DNA from: Chitinibacter fontanus
Lineage (GTDB): Bacteria; Pseudomonadota; Gammaproteobacteria; Burkholderiales; Chitinibacteraceae
Assembly (NCBI RefSeq): GCF_013423785.1
Contig: NZ_CP058952.1
Span: 496,001-560,000 of the forward strand
DNA: 64,000 nucleotides
Direction: 5' to 3'
Shown here: in pieces, positions 16,673 to 25,454 of the stretch
Position numbering within the stretch: the stretch's first letter is position 1
Layout: each line of letters starts with the position of its first letter
Notes under the pieces: generated by a model
What the model was told of the DNA's origin: nothing
Databases searched by the model: none
What the model saw: the letters and a program-made list of their open reading frames with translations, nothing else
Made by a program: the position numbers and the translations under genes

Positions 16673-18643
16673 ATGTCTTCAAATTTACAAAGCCTACTCT
16701 TCTTACTTGCCACTGCGGTATTTACCGTGGTGATTTGCCGAAAAATCAAACTCCCGCCAATGCTCGGGTACTTGCTAATCGGCATGATCATTGGGCCACA
16801 CGCGCTGGGAGTGATTCCATCCAGCGAAGAAGCAAGCCATTTAGCCGAGTTTGGCGTAGTTTTTTTGATGTTCACCTTGGGGCTAGAATTCAACCTTGCC
16901 AAACTCAACGCCATGCGCCGCATTGTATTTGGACTGGGCCTGAGTCAAGTACTAGCCATGTTGCTACTGGTGGGCAGTGTAGTCATTCTTTTAGGCTTAA
17001 GCTGGCAGGTCGGCCTGACCTTAGGCGCCGTAATGGCAATGTCCTCAACTGCCATGGTGTCCAAATTGCTCACCGATCGCAATGAGCTGCACGCCCCGCA
17101 CGGGCAAAATGCATTTGGCATTTTGCTCTTTCAAGATTTGGCCGTCGTTCCTTTCCTGATCATGATTCCGGTATTGAGTCAGCCTGCTGAAGCACTAGCG
17201 GCCTCACTTAGCTTTGCGGCTTTAAAGATTTTTATCGTCTTAACTTTATTGCTGTGGCTGGGGCAGAAGTTGATGCGCCCTTGGTTTAATTTGGTCGCTC
17301 GGCAACATTCGAGCGAGCTGTTTATGCTCAACATCCTGCTCATCACCCTTGGCATTGCCTGGCTAACCGAATTGGCTGGTTTGTCATTGGCACTGGGAGC
17401 TTTCTTAGCGGGGATGCTGATTGCAGAAACTGAATATCGCTACCAGGTTGAAGACGACATTCGCCCATTCCGCGATCTGCTACTTGGCCTATTTTTTGTC
17501 ACCGTCGGGATGAACCTTAACTTTGCGATTTTGCTATCACAATGGCCGCTGATCTTGCTACTGGTGGTGGTACTTGGCCCTATCAAAATTCTAATTATTA
17601 CCGGGCTCGCCAAGTTATTTGGCAACTCGGCTGGTGCTGCGTGGCGGACTGGTTTCGCCCTCGGGCAAGGCGGTGAGTTTGCCTTTGTTTTATTGGCATT
17701 AGCAGCTGGACAAAATTTGATGCCCAACGAGTTACTGCAAAGCACCATTGCGGCAATCATAGTCTCGATGATGGTCACACCATTTCTGATCCAACACTCG
17801 GATAAATTGGTACTACGCCTTGCCAGCTCCGAATGGATGAACCTTGCAGCCAATCTGCACCAAATTGCGGTGCGTAGCATGGCCAACACCGGGCACGTCA
17901 TACTGTGCGGTTATGGCCGGAGTGGACAATCACTAGGGCGGATTCTTCACTCGGAAAACATTAACTTCTTTGCCTTAGATTTGGACCCGGAAAAAGTACG
18001 CGAAGCCGGCGCCGCGGGTGAGTCGGTGGTATTTGGCGATGCAGCCAAGCGCGAGGTACTGATTGCCGCAGGTTTAATGCGCGCCCGAGCCTTAATCGTC
18101 ACATATGCCGACACACATTCGGCCATGAAAATTCTAGAAGTGGTTCACCAGATTCGCCCTGAGCTACCCGTTATCGTTCGAACTCAAGATGATAGCGACA
18201 TTGATTTAATCAAAAACGCCGGGGCCGCCGAAGTTGTGGCAGAAATAATGGAAGGCAGTTTGATGCTCGCCTCGCACACCATGATGCTACTCGGTGTTCC
18301 TCTCAACAAAGTAGTGCGACGTATTCGCGAAGTACGTGAAGCGCGGTATCAAATGATTCGTGGATTCTATCGCGGCACGCATGAAGACAATGATGAATCC
18401 GACCGTCATCAAGCGCGTTTGCATACCGTGCAACTCACCCAAAATGCTCACGCCATTGGCTTTACCATTAGTGAATTGGCGCTCAATGAGCTGGATGTAG
18501 AAGTGCGTAGCATCCGCCGTAAGAATCGTGCGTCAGCGCAGCCAAGCGATGACTTTCAGCTACAAAACGGCGATGTGATGGTGCTACTGGGGGTGCCAGA
18601 AAACTTGGCTGCAGCTGAAATGCTATTACTACAAGGCAAATAA
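16673..18643 (+). CDS. Kef/YbaL-type K+ or cation:proton antiporter
   Basis: A 656-residue CPA2-family antiporter. Residues 1 to ~385 hold about twelve membrane segments, including GYLLIGMIIGPHALG and GLSLALGAFLAGMLIAET. Next comes a cytosolic RCK_N domain with the nucleotide-binding GYGRSG at 413-418, and a C-terminal RCK_C (TrkA-C) domain ending in a QNGDVMVLLGVPENL pattern. This architecture is that of KefB/KefC and YbaL, which exchange K+ for H+. No KefF/KefG ancillary gene is adjacent, so glutathione gating cannot be assumed. The ribosome-binding site is weak. It is divergent from kdsD. Confidence 0.9.
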   Translation: MSSNLQSLLFLLATAVFTVVICRKIKLPPMLGYLLIGMIIGPHALGVIPSSEEASHLAEFGVVFLMFTLGLEFNLAKLNAMRRIVFGLGLSQVLAMLLLVGSVVILLGLSWQVGLTLGAVMAMSSTAMVSKLLTDRNELHAPHGQNAFGILLFQDLAVVPFLIMIPVLSQPAEALAASLSFAALKIFIVLTLLLWLGQKLMRPWFNLVARQHSSELFMLNILLITLGIAWLTELAGLSLALGAFLAGMLIAETEYRYQVEDDIRPFRDLLLGLFFVTVGMNLNFAILLSQWPLILLLVVVLGPIKILIITGLAKLFGNSAGAAWRTGFALGQGGEFAFVLLALAAGQNLMPNELLQSTIAAIIVSMMVTPFLIQHSDKLVLRLASSEWMNLAANLHQIAVRSMANTGHVILCGYGRSGQSLGRILHSENINFFALDLDPEKVREAGAAGESVVFGDAAKREVLIAAGLMRARALIVTYADTHSAMKILEVVHQIRPELPVIVRTQDDSDIDLIKNAGAAEVVAEIMEGSLMLASHTMMLLGVPLNKVVRRIREVREARYQMIRGFYRGTHEDNDESDRHQARLHTVQLTQNAHAIGFTISELALNELDVEVRSIRRKNRASAQPSDDFQLQNGDVMVLLGVPENLAAAEMLLLQGK

Positions 18644-18644
18644 A

Positions 18645-18672
18645 TGGGCTCCAAGTAATAACCTAGAGCCCA
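18645..18672. terminator. Inverted repeat between convergent antiporter and protease genes
   Basis: TGGGCTC (18645-18651) and GAGCCCA (18666-18672) are perfect inverted arms with a 14-base loop. There is no T-run, so it is a weak or factor-assisted terminator at best. Confidence 0.4.
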
Positions 18673-18731
18673 CATACATTAAGCAGTATAAGCCGAAAAA
18701 CCAATATGAATCTGTTTCTCAGCAATATACC

Positions 18732-19883
18732 CTAGCGACGATTGAATTTTGGTCGTTTGCCAAGCTCAACTTTGGCATCGACTTGTTCACCCTGTCGCAC
18801 ATAGCTCATCGGAACCACCTGCTCAGGTTTTAAGGCCGAAATAATATCAAGCATTTTGGCCGAATTAACGACCTCTTTTCCGTCAATCGATAACAAGACA
18901 TCACCAGGTTTGATGCCCGCATTAGCCGCTGGGCCGTTACGCACCACGCCAGCAATCAGCGCCCCCTTGGTGTCTTTCAAGCGAAACGATGACGCCAACT
19001 CAGGCGTAACATCCTGCACCTCTACCCCCAACCAGCCGCGCGTGACACTACCATCCTTAATCAGCGCCTCCATAATTTGTTTCACGGTCGTTGCTGGGAT
19101 CGCAAAACCAATCCCCAAAGAACCACCCGTTTTTGAGTAAATCGCCGTATTAATGCCGAGTAAATTACCTCGGGTATCAATTAAGGCCCCACCCGAATTA
19201 CCTGGATTAATCGCAGCATCGGTCTGGATAAAATTTTCAAAGGTATTGATCCCCAGCTCGGAGCGCCCCAGCGCTGACACAATCCCCATCGTCACCGTTT
19301 GTCCAACACCAAATGGGTTACCAATGGCCAGCACTACATCACCGATCTCAACTTTGTCGGCGTCGGCAAAACTAATCGCTGGCAAATTGGACAGATCAAT
19401 TTTAATCACGGCAATATCAGTATCCGGATCACTACCAATCAATTTGGCACTAGCAGTACGACCATCGGCGAGCGCGACTTCAATTTCATCAGCCGCCTCA
19501 ACCACATGATTATTGGTGACGATATAGCCCTGCGAAGACACCAAAACGCCCGAACCTAAGCTAGATGGCCGTTGCCCATCTTCATCTTGCCCGCGGTCAC
19601 CAAAAAAGCGTCGAAATAATGGATCATTCAACAAGGGATTACGCGGCTGGCGCGCTTGCTGCGATGTAAAAATATTCACTACTGAAGGCTTGGCCTTTTT
19701 TGCGGCAGCGCTATACGATAATTCTGCGGGAGCAGAAGCTGTCGCTTGTGTCTCTTTCACGGTTACAACCGGAGTTTGCGGTGCTACCGGCAAACGCCAT
19801 TCCGGCTTCAGTAAGGTAACCAAGAACCAGATCGCCAGACCGATAGTGGTAGTTTGTGCGAAAATGAGCCAAAGTTTTTTCAT
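18732..19883 (-). CDS. Membrane-anchored HtrA/DegS-like serine protease
   Basis: A 383-residue periplasmic trypsin-like protease. An N-terminal uncleaved-looking membrane segment ([21 protein letters not shown]) is followed by the protease domain with the triad His126 (TNNHVVE), Asp156 (DTDIAVIK) and Ser230 (NPGNSGGAL), then a single PDZ domain from about residue 280. One PDZ and a membrane anchor make it more like DegS/AlgW, which start envelope-stress proteolysis, than like two-PDZ DegP/DegQ. The ATG at 19883 is preferred over a longer start at 19916, which would overlap the divergent Nif3-like gene. Confidence 0.92.
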   Translation of the reverse strand: MKKLWLIFAQTTTIGLAIWFLVTLLKPEWRLPVAPQTPVVTVKETQATASAPAELSYSAAAKKAKPSVVNIFTSQQARQPRNPLLNDPLFRRFFGDRGQDEDGQRPSSLGSGVLVSSQGYIVTNNHVVEAADEIEVALADGRTASAKLIGSDPDTDIAVIKIDLSNLPAISFADADKVEIGDVVLAIGNPFGVGQTVTMGIVSALGRSELGINTFENFIQTDAAINPGNSGGALIDTRGNLLGINTAIYSKTGGSLGIGFAIPATTVKQIMEALIKDGSVTRGWLGVEVQDVTPELASSFRLKDTKGALIAGVVRNGPAANAGIKPGDVLLSIDGKEVVNSAKMLDIISALKPEQVVPMSYVRQGEQVDAKVELGKRPKFNRR

Positions 19884-19898
19884 ATCACGTTTATCTTT

Positions 19899-20651
19899 AT
19901 GCCAATACAACGCCAAGAATTAGAAAATTATATCGGACAACTGCTTGCAGTGGCGCGATTCAAAGATTACGCCCCTAATGGCTTACAAGTTGAGGGCAAA
20001 GATCAAATTAACAAGATCGTCACCGGGGTAACCGCCTCACAAGCCTTAATCGATGCGGCGATCAGCCAAAGCGCTGATGCAATTTTGGTGCACCATGGCT
20101 ATTTCTGGAAAGGTGAAGATCAAACAATTGTCCGAACCAAAAAACAGCGTATTGCCAAACTACTCGCTGCTGACATCAATCTTTTGGCCTATCACTTGCC
20201 ACTTGATGCTCACGAAACATTGGGTAACAACGCACAGCTGGCACAAAAATTAGGCCTGATTCCAACCGCACGCTTTGGCGAACAAGAGCTAGTATGGCGC
20301 GGTGAGCTGCCAGTTCCTATGTCCTTAGACACCTTTAGCCAGCATGTGGCGATACAACTCAAACGCCCCCCACTAACGATTGGCAATCCGGGTAAAGCCA
20401 TTCGCACTATTGCCTGGTGTACCGGTGGGGCACAAAGCTATTTCCGCGAAGCGAGCAATTTAGACATCGATTGTTACCTCACGGGAGAAGCGTCGGAATT
20501 TGTTACACACTTGGCGCAAGAGAGTGGTGTTGCATTTATTGCAGCAGGTCATCATGCAACAGAACGATATGGCATTGAGGCATTAGGTAAACATTTAGCC
20601 CAAGAGTTTAATCTTGAGCATACACACCTCGACTTGGATAACCCTGTATGA
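19899..20651 (+). CDS. Nif3-like dinuclear metal-centre hydrolase-family protein
   Basis: A 250-residue member of the Nif3/YbgI (GTP cyclohydrolase I type 2) family, which form toroidal hexamers binding two metals per subunit and whose role is still debated. The start [22 protein letters not shown] and the motif [10 protein letters not shown] carry metal-binding histidines, with a further [15 protein letters not shown] near the end supplying others. The ATG at 19899 fits family members. A start at 19854 would lie in the protease gene. The two starts are only 15 bases apart, and the TGA overlaps the next ATG (ATGA). Confidence 0.9.
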   Translation: MPIQRQELENYIGQLLAVARFKDYAPNGLQVEGKDQINKIVTGVTASQALIDAAISQSADAILVHHGYFWKGEDQTIVRTKKQRIAKLLAADINLLAYHLPLDAHETLGNNAQLAQKLGLIPTARFGEQELVWRGELPVPMSLDTFSQHVAIQLKRPPLTIGNPGKAIRTIAWCTGGAQSYFREASNLDIDCYLTGEASEFVTHLAQESGVAFIAAGHHATERYGIEALGKHLAQEFNLEHTHLDLDNPV

Positions 20652-21091
20652 AAAAACAGACATCTCAGTGGCTATGCCTATTAATCAGCAGCATTTTGCT
20701 AAGCGCATGCAGCACACCACCAGCACCAACACCTCAGACCGAACCCAAACCTGTCGCAAAAGCGCAACCAAACGTGCCCAGTGTTCTGATTGTCGGTCGC
20801 AGCAATAAAGCCGTGATCGAAGATATTGTTCGCTTTCGAACTAGTAAAGGGATGAAGGTATTAAGTCGTAGCAATACTCGCCTGGAATTTAGCTCTACAG
20901 TAAGTAAAGCCAATATTCCGACCGAAGCCAGAATCCAGTACACACTCACTCAGGCAAGCCAAGGCTGGCAATTAAGCGCCAAAGTCTTTCAAATCAGCTA
21001 CCCAGCCACCAAGAACGAGAAAGTGGAAGACATTACCCCGCATGTATTGGATAAATTGAATGAAGAATTGGCACGTTATGTGACCAATTAA
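20648..21091 (+). CDS. Putative lipoprotein
   Basis: A 147-residue protein with a lipoprotein signal ([21 protein letters not shown], lipobox LLSAC, Cys21), then a Pro/Thr-rich linker and a small mixed domain containing [19 protein letters not shown] and RLEFSSTV. Serine follows the lipid-bearing cysteine, so outer-membrane sorting is expected. Its ATG overlaps the Nif3-like stop. I do not recognise the domain. Position between the protease/Nif3 genes and petA hints at envelope function only. Confidence 0.75.
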   Translation: MKKQTSQWLCLLISSILLSACSTPPAPTPQTEPKPVAKAQPNVPSVLIVGRSNKAVIEDIVRFRTSKGMKVLSRSNTRLEFSSTVSKANIPTEARIQYTLTQASQGWQLSAKVFQISYPATKNEKVEDITPHVLDKLNEELARYVTN

Positions 21092-21145
21092 TCGGTTTTT
21101 TATACTTTATTTTGGAAAAGGTCTACTAAGACGGCCTAGAGTGCT

Positions 21146-21174
21146 TTAAGTTCCCTACTGCATTCGGGTACAAT
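21146..21174 (+). promoter_or_regulatory. Candidate promoter for petABC
   Basis: TACAAT (21169-21174) lies 17 bases after TTAAGT (21146-21151). The -10 is good, the -35 is weak. It precedes the petA start by 47 bases. Confidence 0.45.
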
Positions 21175-21221
21175 TTGGCGGTTTAAGAATTATTGCGTTC
21201 CTACAAATCAGGGATTGGGTT

Positions 21222-21806
21222 ATGAGTGAGCAGCAAGTAGATAATAGCAAACGGCGATTTTTATTAATTGCCTCCAGCGCAGTGGGCGCGGTTGCGACAG
21301 CAGGGGTTGCAGTACCTTTTGTCGCCAGCTTTTTTCCTTCCGAGCGCGCAAAAGCGGCCGGTGCACCTGTCGAGGTTGATATCAGCAAACTCGAACCAGG
21401 TCAAAAAATCACCGTTGAATGGCGCGGGAAACCAGTCTGGGTGGTTAATCGCACTCCAGAAATGCTAAAAGATCTGTCTAAAAATGATCCTAAGCTACTC
21501 GACCCGAAATCTGATGCCAGCGATCAGCCTGAGTATTGCCATAATGCAACTCGCTCGATCAAGCCAGAAATTTGGGTGGCCACCGGGGTATGTACCCACT
21601 TGGGCTGTTCACCGACTTTCCGCCCAGACCTAGCGCCGGCCGATTTGGGTCCAGACTGGGTTGGCGGATTTTATTGCCCCTGTCATGGCTCCAAGTTCGA
21701 CTTGGCTGGTCGCGTCTTCTCTGGCGTACCAGCACCAATCAACTTGGTTATCCCTCCGCATAAATACCTCACCGACTCGACAATTCTGGTCGGCGAAGAC
21801 AAATAA
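21222..21806 (+). CDS. petA: Ubiquinol-cytochrome c reductase Rieske iron-sulfur subunit
   Basis: The Rieske subunit takes one electron from ubiquinol at the Qo site and passes it to cytochrome c1. The 194-residue protein has an N-terminal signal-anchor of the twin-arginine type (SKRRFLLIAS) and the [2Fe-2S] ligands CTHLGC (Cys124, His126, Cys129) and CPCHGS (Cys152, Cys154, His155). Length and order match betaproteobacterial PetA. It is first in petA-petB-petC, with 11 bases to petB. Confidence 0.97.
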   Translation: MSEQQVDNSKRRFLLIASSAVGAVATAGVAVPFVASFFPSERAKAAGAPVEVDISKLEPGQKITVEWRGKPVWVVNRTPEMLKDLSKNDPKLLDPKSDASDQPEYCHNATRSIKPEIWVATGVCTHLGCSPTFRPDLAPADLGPDWVGGFYCPCHGSKFDLAGRVFSGVPAPINLVIPPHKYLTDSTILVGEDK

Positions 21807-21817
21807 GGGGCTAAGTC

Positions 21818-23173
21818 ATGAGCAATCAGCAAGCATTACCAGAAAAACTATTAAACTGGGTTGACGAGCGTTTTCCATTGACTAGCACTTGGAAAGCACA
21901 CGTATCCGAATATTACGCACCAAAGAATTTTAACTTCTGGTACTTCTTCGGTTCATTAGCCATGCTCGTTCTGGTGATCCAGATCGTGACCGGCATTTTC
22001 CTGACGATGAACTATAAGCCTGATGGCAATCTGATTCCGGGCACCAACATTTCGGTAGCTTTCGCATCAGTTGAGTACATCATGCGTGATGTGGCGGGTG
22101 GCTGGATTATCCGTTACATGCACTCAACCGGTGCATCGATGTTCTTCGTGGTAGTGTATCTACACATGTTCCGTGGTCTGATCTACGGCTCATACAAGCA
22201 ACCACGTGAACTGGTTTGGGTATTTGGTACACTAATCTTCCTGATCTTGATGGCTGAAGCCTTCTTGGGTTACCTACTACCTTGGGGCCAGATGTCATTC
22301 TGGGGCGCGCAAGTTATTGTGAACTTGTTCGCATCGATTCCTGTAATTGGTCCTGACCTGTCAGTGCTGATTCGTGGTGACTTCGTAGTTTCTGATGCCA
22401 CCTTGAATCGCTTCTTTGCGCTGCACGTGATTGCCGTACCTTTGGTACTGCTCGCACTGGTTGTAGCCCACTTGGTAGCACTGCACGAAGTGGGTTCTAA
22501 CAACCCAGATGGCGTTGAAATCAAGAAAAACAAAGATCCAGTAACACACATCCCACGTGATGGCATTCCATTCCACCCGTACTACACCGTGAAAGACATT
22601 TTCGGCGTAGCGGTGTTCTTGGCAGTGTTTTGCGCGATCTTGTTCTTCAAACCTGAAATGGGCGGCTTCTTCTTGGAGCATCCTAACTTCGACCCCGCTG
22701 ATGCGCTGAAAACGCCTCCCCACATTGCACCAGTTTGGTACTTCACACCGTTCTACGCTATTTTGCGTGCAATTCCATCATTCCTTGGCACCCAAGTTTG
22801 GGGTGTATTAGGCATGGGTGGTGCAGTGGTATTGATCGCCTTCCTGCCATGGCTTGATCGCTCACCGATTAAATCAATCCGTTATCGTCCAACTAGCTTT
22901 AAAGTGATGTTGGTACTGTTCCTGATCGCATTTATTGGCTTGGGCATCTTGGGTGCAATGCCATCAACGAATGTTCGTACGGTTATTGCTCAGATTCTGT
23001 CATTTATCTATTTTGCTTTCTTCTTGGGTATGCCTTTCTACACCAAGAACGAGAAACCATGCACGCCAGTACCTGAGCGTGTGACATTCTCAACTAGCAA
23101 ACAGCAAATGATGTTCTTGGTTTATGTTGCCATTGCAATCGGTGGCGCTTACTTGTTCGCTCATGTGGTTTAA
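21818..23173 (+). CDS. petB: Ubiquinol-cytochrome c reductase cytochrome b subunit
   Basis: Cytochrome b carries two haems and both quinone sites of the bc1 complex. The 451-residue protein has eight membrane segments, with haem-ligand histidines in RYMHSTGAS, YLHMFRG, FFALHVIAVP and VAHLVALHE. The conserved Qo-site stretch GYLLPWGQMSFWGAQVI is present, with PEWY replaced by the proteobacterial-type PVWYFTPFYAILR. It is a full-length fused b/IV type. It is flanked by petA and petC on the same strand. Confidence 0.97.
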   Translation: MSNQQALPEKLLNWVDERFPLTSTWKAHVSEYYAPKNFNFWYFFGSLAMLVLVIQIVTGIFLTMNYKPDGNLIPGTNISVAFASVEYIMRDVAGGWIIRYMHSTGASMFFVVVYLHMFRGLIYGSYKQPRELVWVFGTLIFLILMAEAFLGYLLPWGQMSFWGAQVIVNLFASIPVIGPDLSVLIRGDFVVSDATLNRFFALHVIAVPLVLLALVVAHLVALHEVGSNNPDGVEIKKNKDPVTHIPRDGIPFHPYYTVKDIFGVAVFLAVFCAILFFKPEMGGFFLEHPNFDPADALKTPPHIAPVWYFTPFYAILRAIPSFLGTQVWGVLGMGGAVVLIAFLPWLDRSPIKSIRYRPTSFKVMLVLFLIAFIGLGILGAMPSTNVRTVIAQILSFIYFAFFLGMPFYTKNEKPCTPVPERVTFSTSKQQMMFLVYVAIAIGGAYLFAHVV

Positions 23174-23183
23174 GGAGACAGCC

Positions 23184-23942
23184 ATGAAAAAAACGCTCGC
23201 TAGCCTCCTCGCCATTGCATCTTTGACTATCGCTGGTCAAAGCTTTGCGAACAGCGAAGGCATTCATCTCGATAAAGCACCGATTGATCCAAAAAATGCG
23301 GAAAGCATTCAGCGTGGTGCACAAACGTTCGTTAACTATTGCTTGTCGTGTCACGGTGCCGCAGTCATGCGTTATAACCGTTTGCAAGACATCGGTTTGA
23401 CTGAAGCGCAAATCAAAGCCAACCTAATGTTCACCACTGAAAAAGTGGGCGATCAGATGAAAGTAGCCATGGCTGCGAAAGATGGCAAAGCATGGTTTGG
23501 CGCAACGCCGCCGGATCTGAGCTTGATCGCACGCTCACGCGGCACCGATTGGCTCTATAGCTACCTGCGCTCGTTCTACCGTGATGACACTCGCCCAACA
23601 GGCTGGAATAATCTGGTGTTTGATAAAGTAGGTATGCCACACGTACTGTGGGAGTTGCAGGGTGAACAAGTGCTGGAAATCAAAGGTGAAGGCCCGCACG
23701 CCGAGAAAACCCTGAAACTAGTTAAACCAGGCTTACTGACTCGTGGCGGCGAAAATGGTCAATTCGATAATCACGAATTCGATCAACGTGTCGGTGACTT
23801 GGTCAACTATCTGTCATACATGGCAGAACCAGCTCAAGTGAAACGTGAACAAATTGGCTACGGCGTATTGCTGTTCCTGATCTTGTTCCTGATCCCAATT
23901 ACTTATTTGCTGAAAAAAGAATACTGGCGCGATGTTCACTAA
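23184..23942 (+). CDS. petC: Ubiquinol-cytochrome c reductase cytochrome c1
   Basis: Cytochrome c1 accepts electrons from the Rieske protein and delivers them to soluble cytochromes. The 252-residue precursor has a Sec signal ending FANSEG, one haem-binding CLSCH at residues 53-57, the methionine-ligand segment VGMPHVLWE and a C-terminal membrane anchor (GVLLFLILFLIPITYLL). The ATG at 23184 follows TAAGGAGAC, a strong ribosome-binding site. An in-frame start at 23124 lies inside petB. A terminator follows. Confidence 0.96.
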   Translation: MKKTLASLLAIASLTIAGQSFANSEGIHLDKAPIDPKNAESIQRGAQTFVNYCLSCHGAAVMRYNRLQDIGLTEAQIKANLMFTTEKVGDQMKVAMAAKDGKAWFGATPPDLSLIARSRGTDWLYSYLRSFYRDDTRPTGWNNLVFDKVGMPHVLWELQGEQVLEIKGEGPHAEKTLKLVKPGLLTRGGENGQFDNHEFDQRVGDLVNYLSYMAEPAQVKREQIGYGVLLFLILFLIPITYLLKKEYWRDVH

Positions 23943-23962
23943 GCGTTAGTAACTAGCAAACA

Positions 23963-23988
23963 AAAGGGCGGTTTAACCGCCCTTTTTT
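23963..23988 (+). terminator. Intrinsic terminator of petABC
   Basis: GGGCGG and CCGCCC form a stem around TTTA-type loop sequence, with A-run before and six T residues after. Confidence 0.9.
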
Positions 23989-24196
23989 CATGTATATGCC
24001 AAAAAGCCAAGCTCACAAAGGGTTACCGAGCAATACCCCACCCAAAAACCCAACTCAACTCATTAAGCGCCAAAAACAACAAAATACAATTTAATTCATT
24101 ATTATCAATGACTTATCGGTGTTTTAATAGCTATTGCAATGCAATATCATTACAATTGCACCTATTGTTTTGCTACCTACAAAGGACTCTCCCACC

Positions 24197-24802
24197 ATGA
24201 TGAAGTTGTACTCTGGTACTTCCTGCCCGTTTAGCCACCGCTGCCGTATTGTGCTATTCGAAAAGGGCATGGACTTTGAAATTCTTGATGTGGATATTCA
24301 CAGCAAACCAGAAGATCTGGCAGTAATGAACCCATACAATGAAGTCCCTGTACTGGTGGAACGTGATTTGCAGTTGTATGAATCAAACATCATTAATGAA
24401 TACATTGATGAGCGTTTTCCACACCCACAATTGATGCCCGCCGATCCGGTGATGCGTGCTCGTGCCCGCTTGATGCTGTTCAATTTAGAGCGTGAATTGT
24501 TTATTCATGTAAAAACACTGGAAGATGCCAGCGCGAAAAAAACTGCGCTTGAAGCTGCACGCGCCGCAATCCGCGACAATCTGACCCAAATCGCTCCGAT
24601 TTTCACCAAACAAAAGTATATTCTCGGTGAAGAGTTCTCGATGCTCGACGTGGCAATTGCCCCATTGCTCTGGCGCTTTGAACACTATGGCATTGAAGTT
24701 ACCAAAGGACTGGTACCGGTAATGAAATATGCCGAACGTCTATTTAGCCGCGAAGCATTTATTGAGTCGCTAACGGCAAATGAAAAAGCGATGCGCAAAT
24801 AA
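24197..24802 (+). CDS. sspA: Stringent starvation protein A
   Basis: SspA is a glutathione-transferase-fold protein that binds RNA polymerase and affects stationary-phase and stress gene expression. The 201-residue protein has the N-terminal thioredoxin-like part (MMKLYSGTSCPFSHRCRIVLFEKG), the cis-proline region NEVPVLVERDLQLYES and the helical C-terminal domain. The ATG at 24197 with AAAGGA upstream is preferred over an in-frame start at 24134. sspB follows, but a terminator stands between them. Confidence 0.95.
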   Translation: MMKLYSGTSCPFSHRCRIVLFEKGMDFEILDVDIHSKPEDLAVMNPYNEVPVLVERDLQLYESNIINEYIDERFPHPQLMPADPVMRARARLMLFNLERELFIHVKTLEDASAKKTALEAARAAIRDNLTQIAPIFTKQKYILGEEFSMLDVAIAPLLWRFEHYGIEVTKGLVPVMKYAERLFSREAFIESLTANEKAMRK

Positions 24803-24826
24803 AGCAGCAAAAATACAACACTTCTT

Positions 24827-24848
24827 GGCCCCGCTTGCGGGGCCTTTT
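24827..24848 (+). terminator. Intrinsic terminator between sspA and sspB
   Basis: GGCCCCGC (24827-24834) and GCGGGGCC (24837-24844) are perfect arms with a two-base centre, so the loop opens to about six bases, followed by TTTT. The stem is strong and the T-run is short. Confidence 0.8.
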
Positions 24849-24939
24849 GCATTCAATCCGTATTCAACGGCAGATTTACAACCACTTAATGTAAGCCTGC
24901 TACAATTGCGAAATATTCTTCTACTTTGCGGGGCCGACC

Positions 24940-25365
24940 ATGCAAACTGTATCGACCAAACCGTATTTACTCCGTGCCATTCATGAATGGTGTTCAGATC
25001 AAGGTTTCACACCCTATCTCGTCGTCGCTGTTCGCGGCAAAATGCAAGTGCCGATGGAATACGTGAAGAATGGCGAAATTGTTCTTAACGTAAGCTATAA
25101 CGCCTGCCGCAATCTCACTATTGCCAATGACTTTATCAGTTTCTCTGCCCGCTTCAATGGCGTATCACGTGATATTGAAATACCGGTTGGCGCGGTGATT
25201 TCGATCTTCTCACGTGAAAATGGCGAAGGCATGGGGTTTGAATACGAAGGCAACGAAGCAGCAGGGCAGCCCGAATCAGCCCCGGAATCTAGCTCGCACG
25301 ATGAACCACCACAAGATCCGCCGCCTCGCCCAAGTGGCCGCCCGCAATTACGAGTGGTTAAGTAA
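24940..25365 (+). CDS. sspB: ClpXP protease specificity-enhancing factor SspB
   Basis: SspB tethers ssrA-tagged proteins to ClpXP. The 141-residue protein has the substrate-binding domain first (KPYLLRAIHEWCSDQGFTPYLVV, then QVPMEYVKNGEIVLN), a disordered Pro/Ser-rich linker, and the C-terminal ClpX-docking tail RPQLRVVK. All expected parts are present. A TACAAT at 24901 could be part of its own promoter, which fits the terminator lying between sspA and sspB. Confidence 0.95.
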   Translation: MQTVSTKPYLLRAIHEWCSDQGFTPYLVVAVRGKMQVPMEYVKNGEIVLNVSYNACRNLTIANDFISFSARFNGVSRDIEIPVGAVISIFSRENGEGMGFEYEGNEAAGQPESAPESSSHDEPPQDPPPRPSGRPQLRVVK

Positions 25366-25405
25366 TTGTTACTGCGGTAGCTCTACATCATCAATGTGAC
25401 TACAA

Positions 25406-25434
25406 ATAAAAACCCGCATATAGCGGGTTTTTAT
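25406..25434. terminator. Bidirectional terminator between sspB and the methyltransferase gene
   Basis: AACCCGC and GCGGGTT form a stem around ATATA with A-run and T-run on the two sides, serving the two converging genes. Confidence 0.9.
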
Positions 25435-25454
25435 TCACTGACAGGCAATAACGC

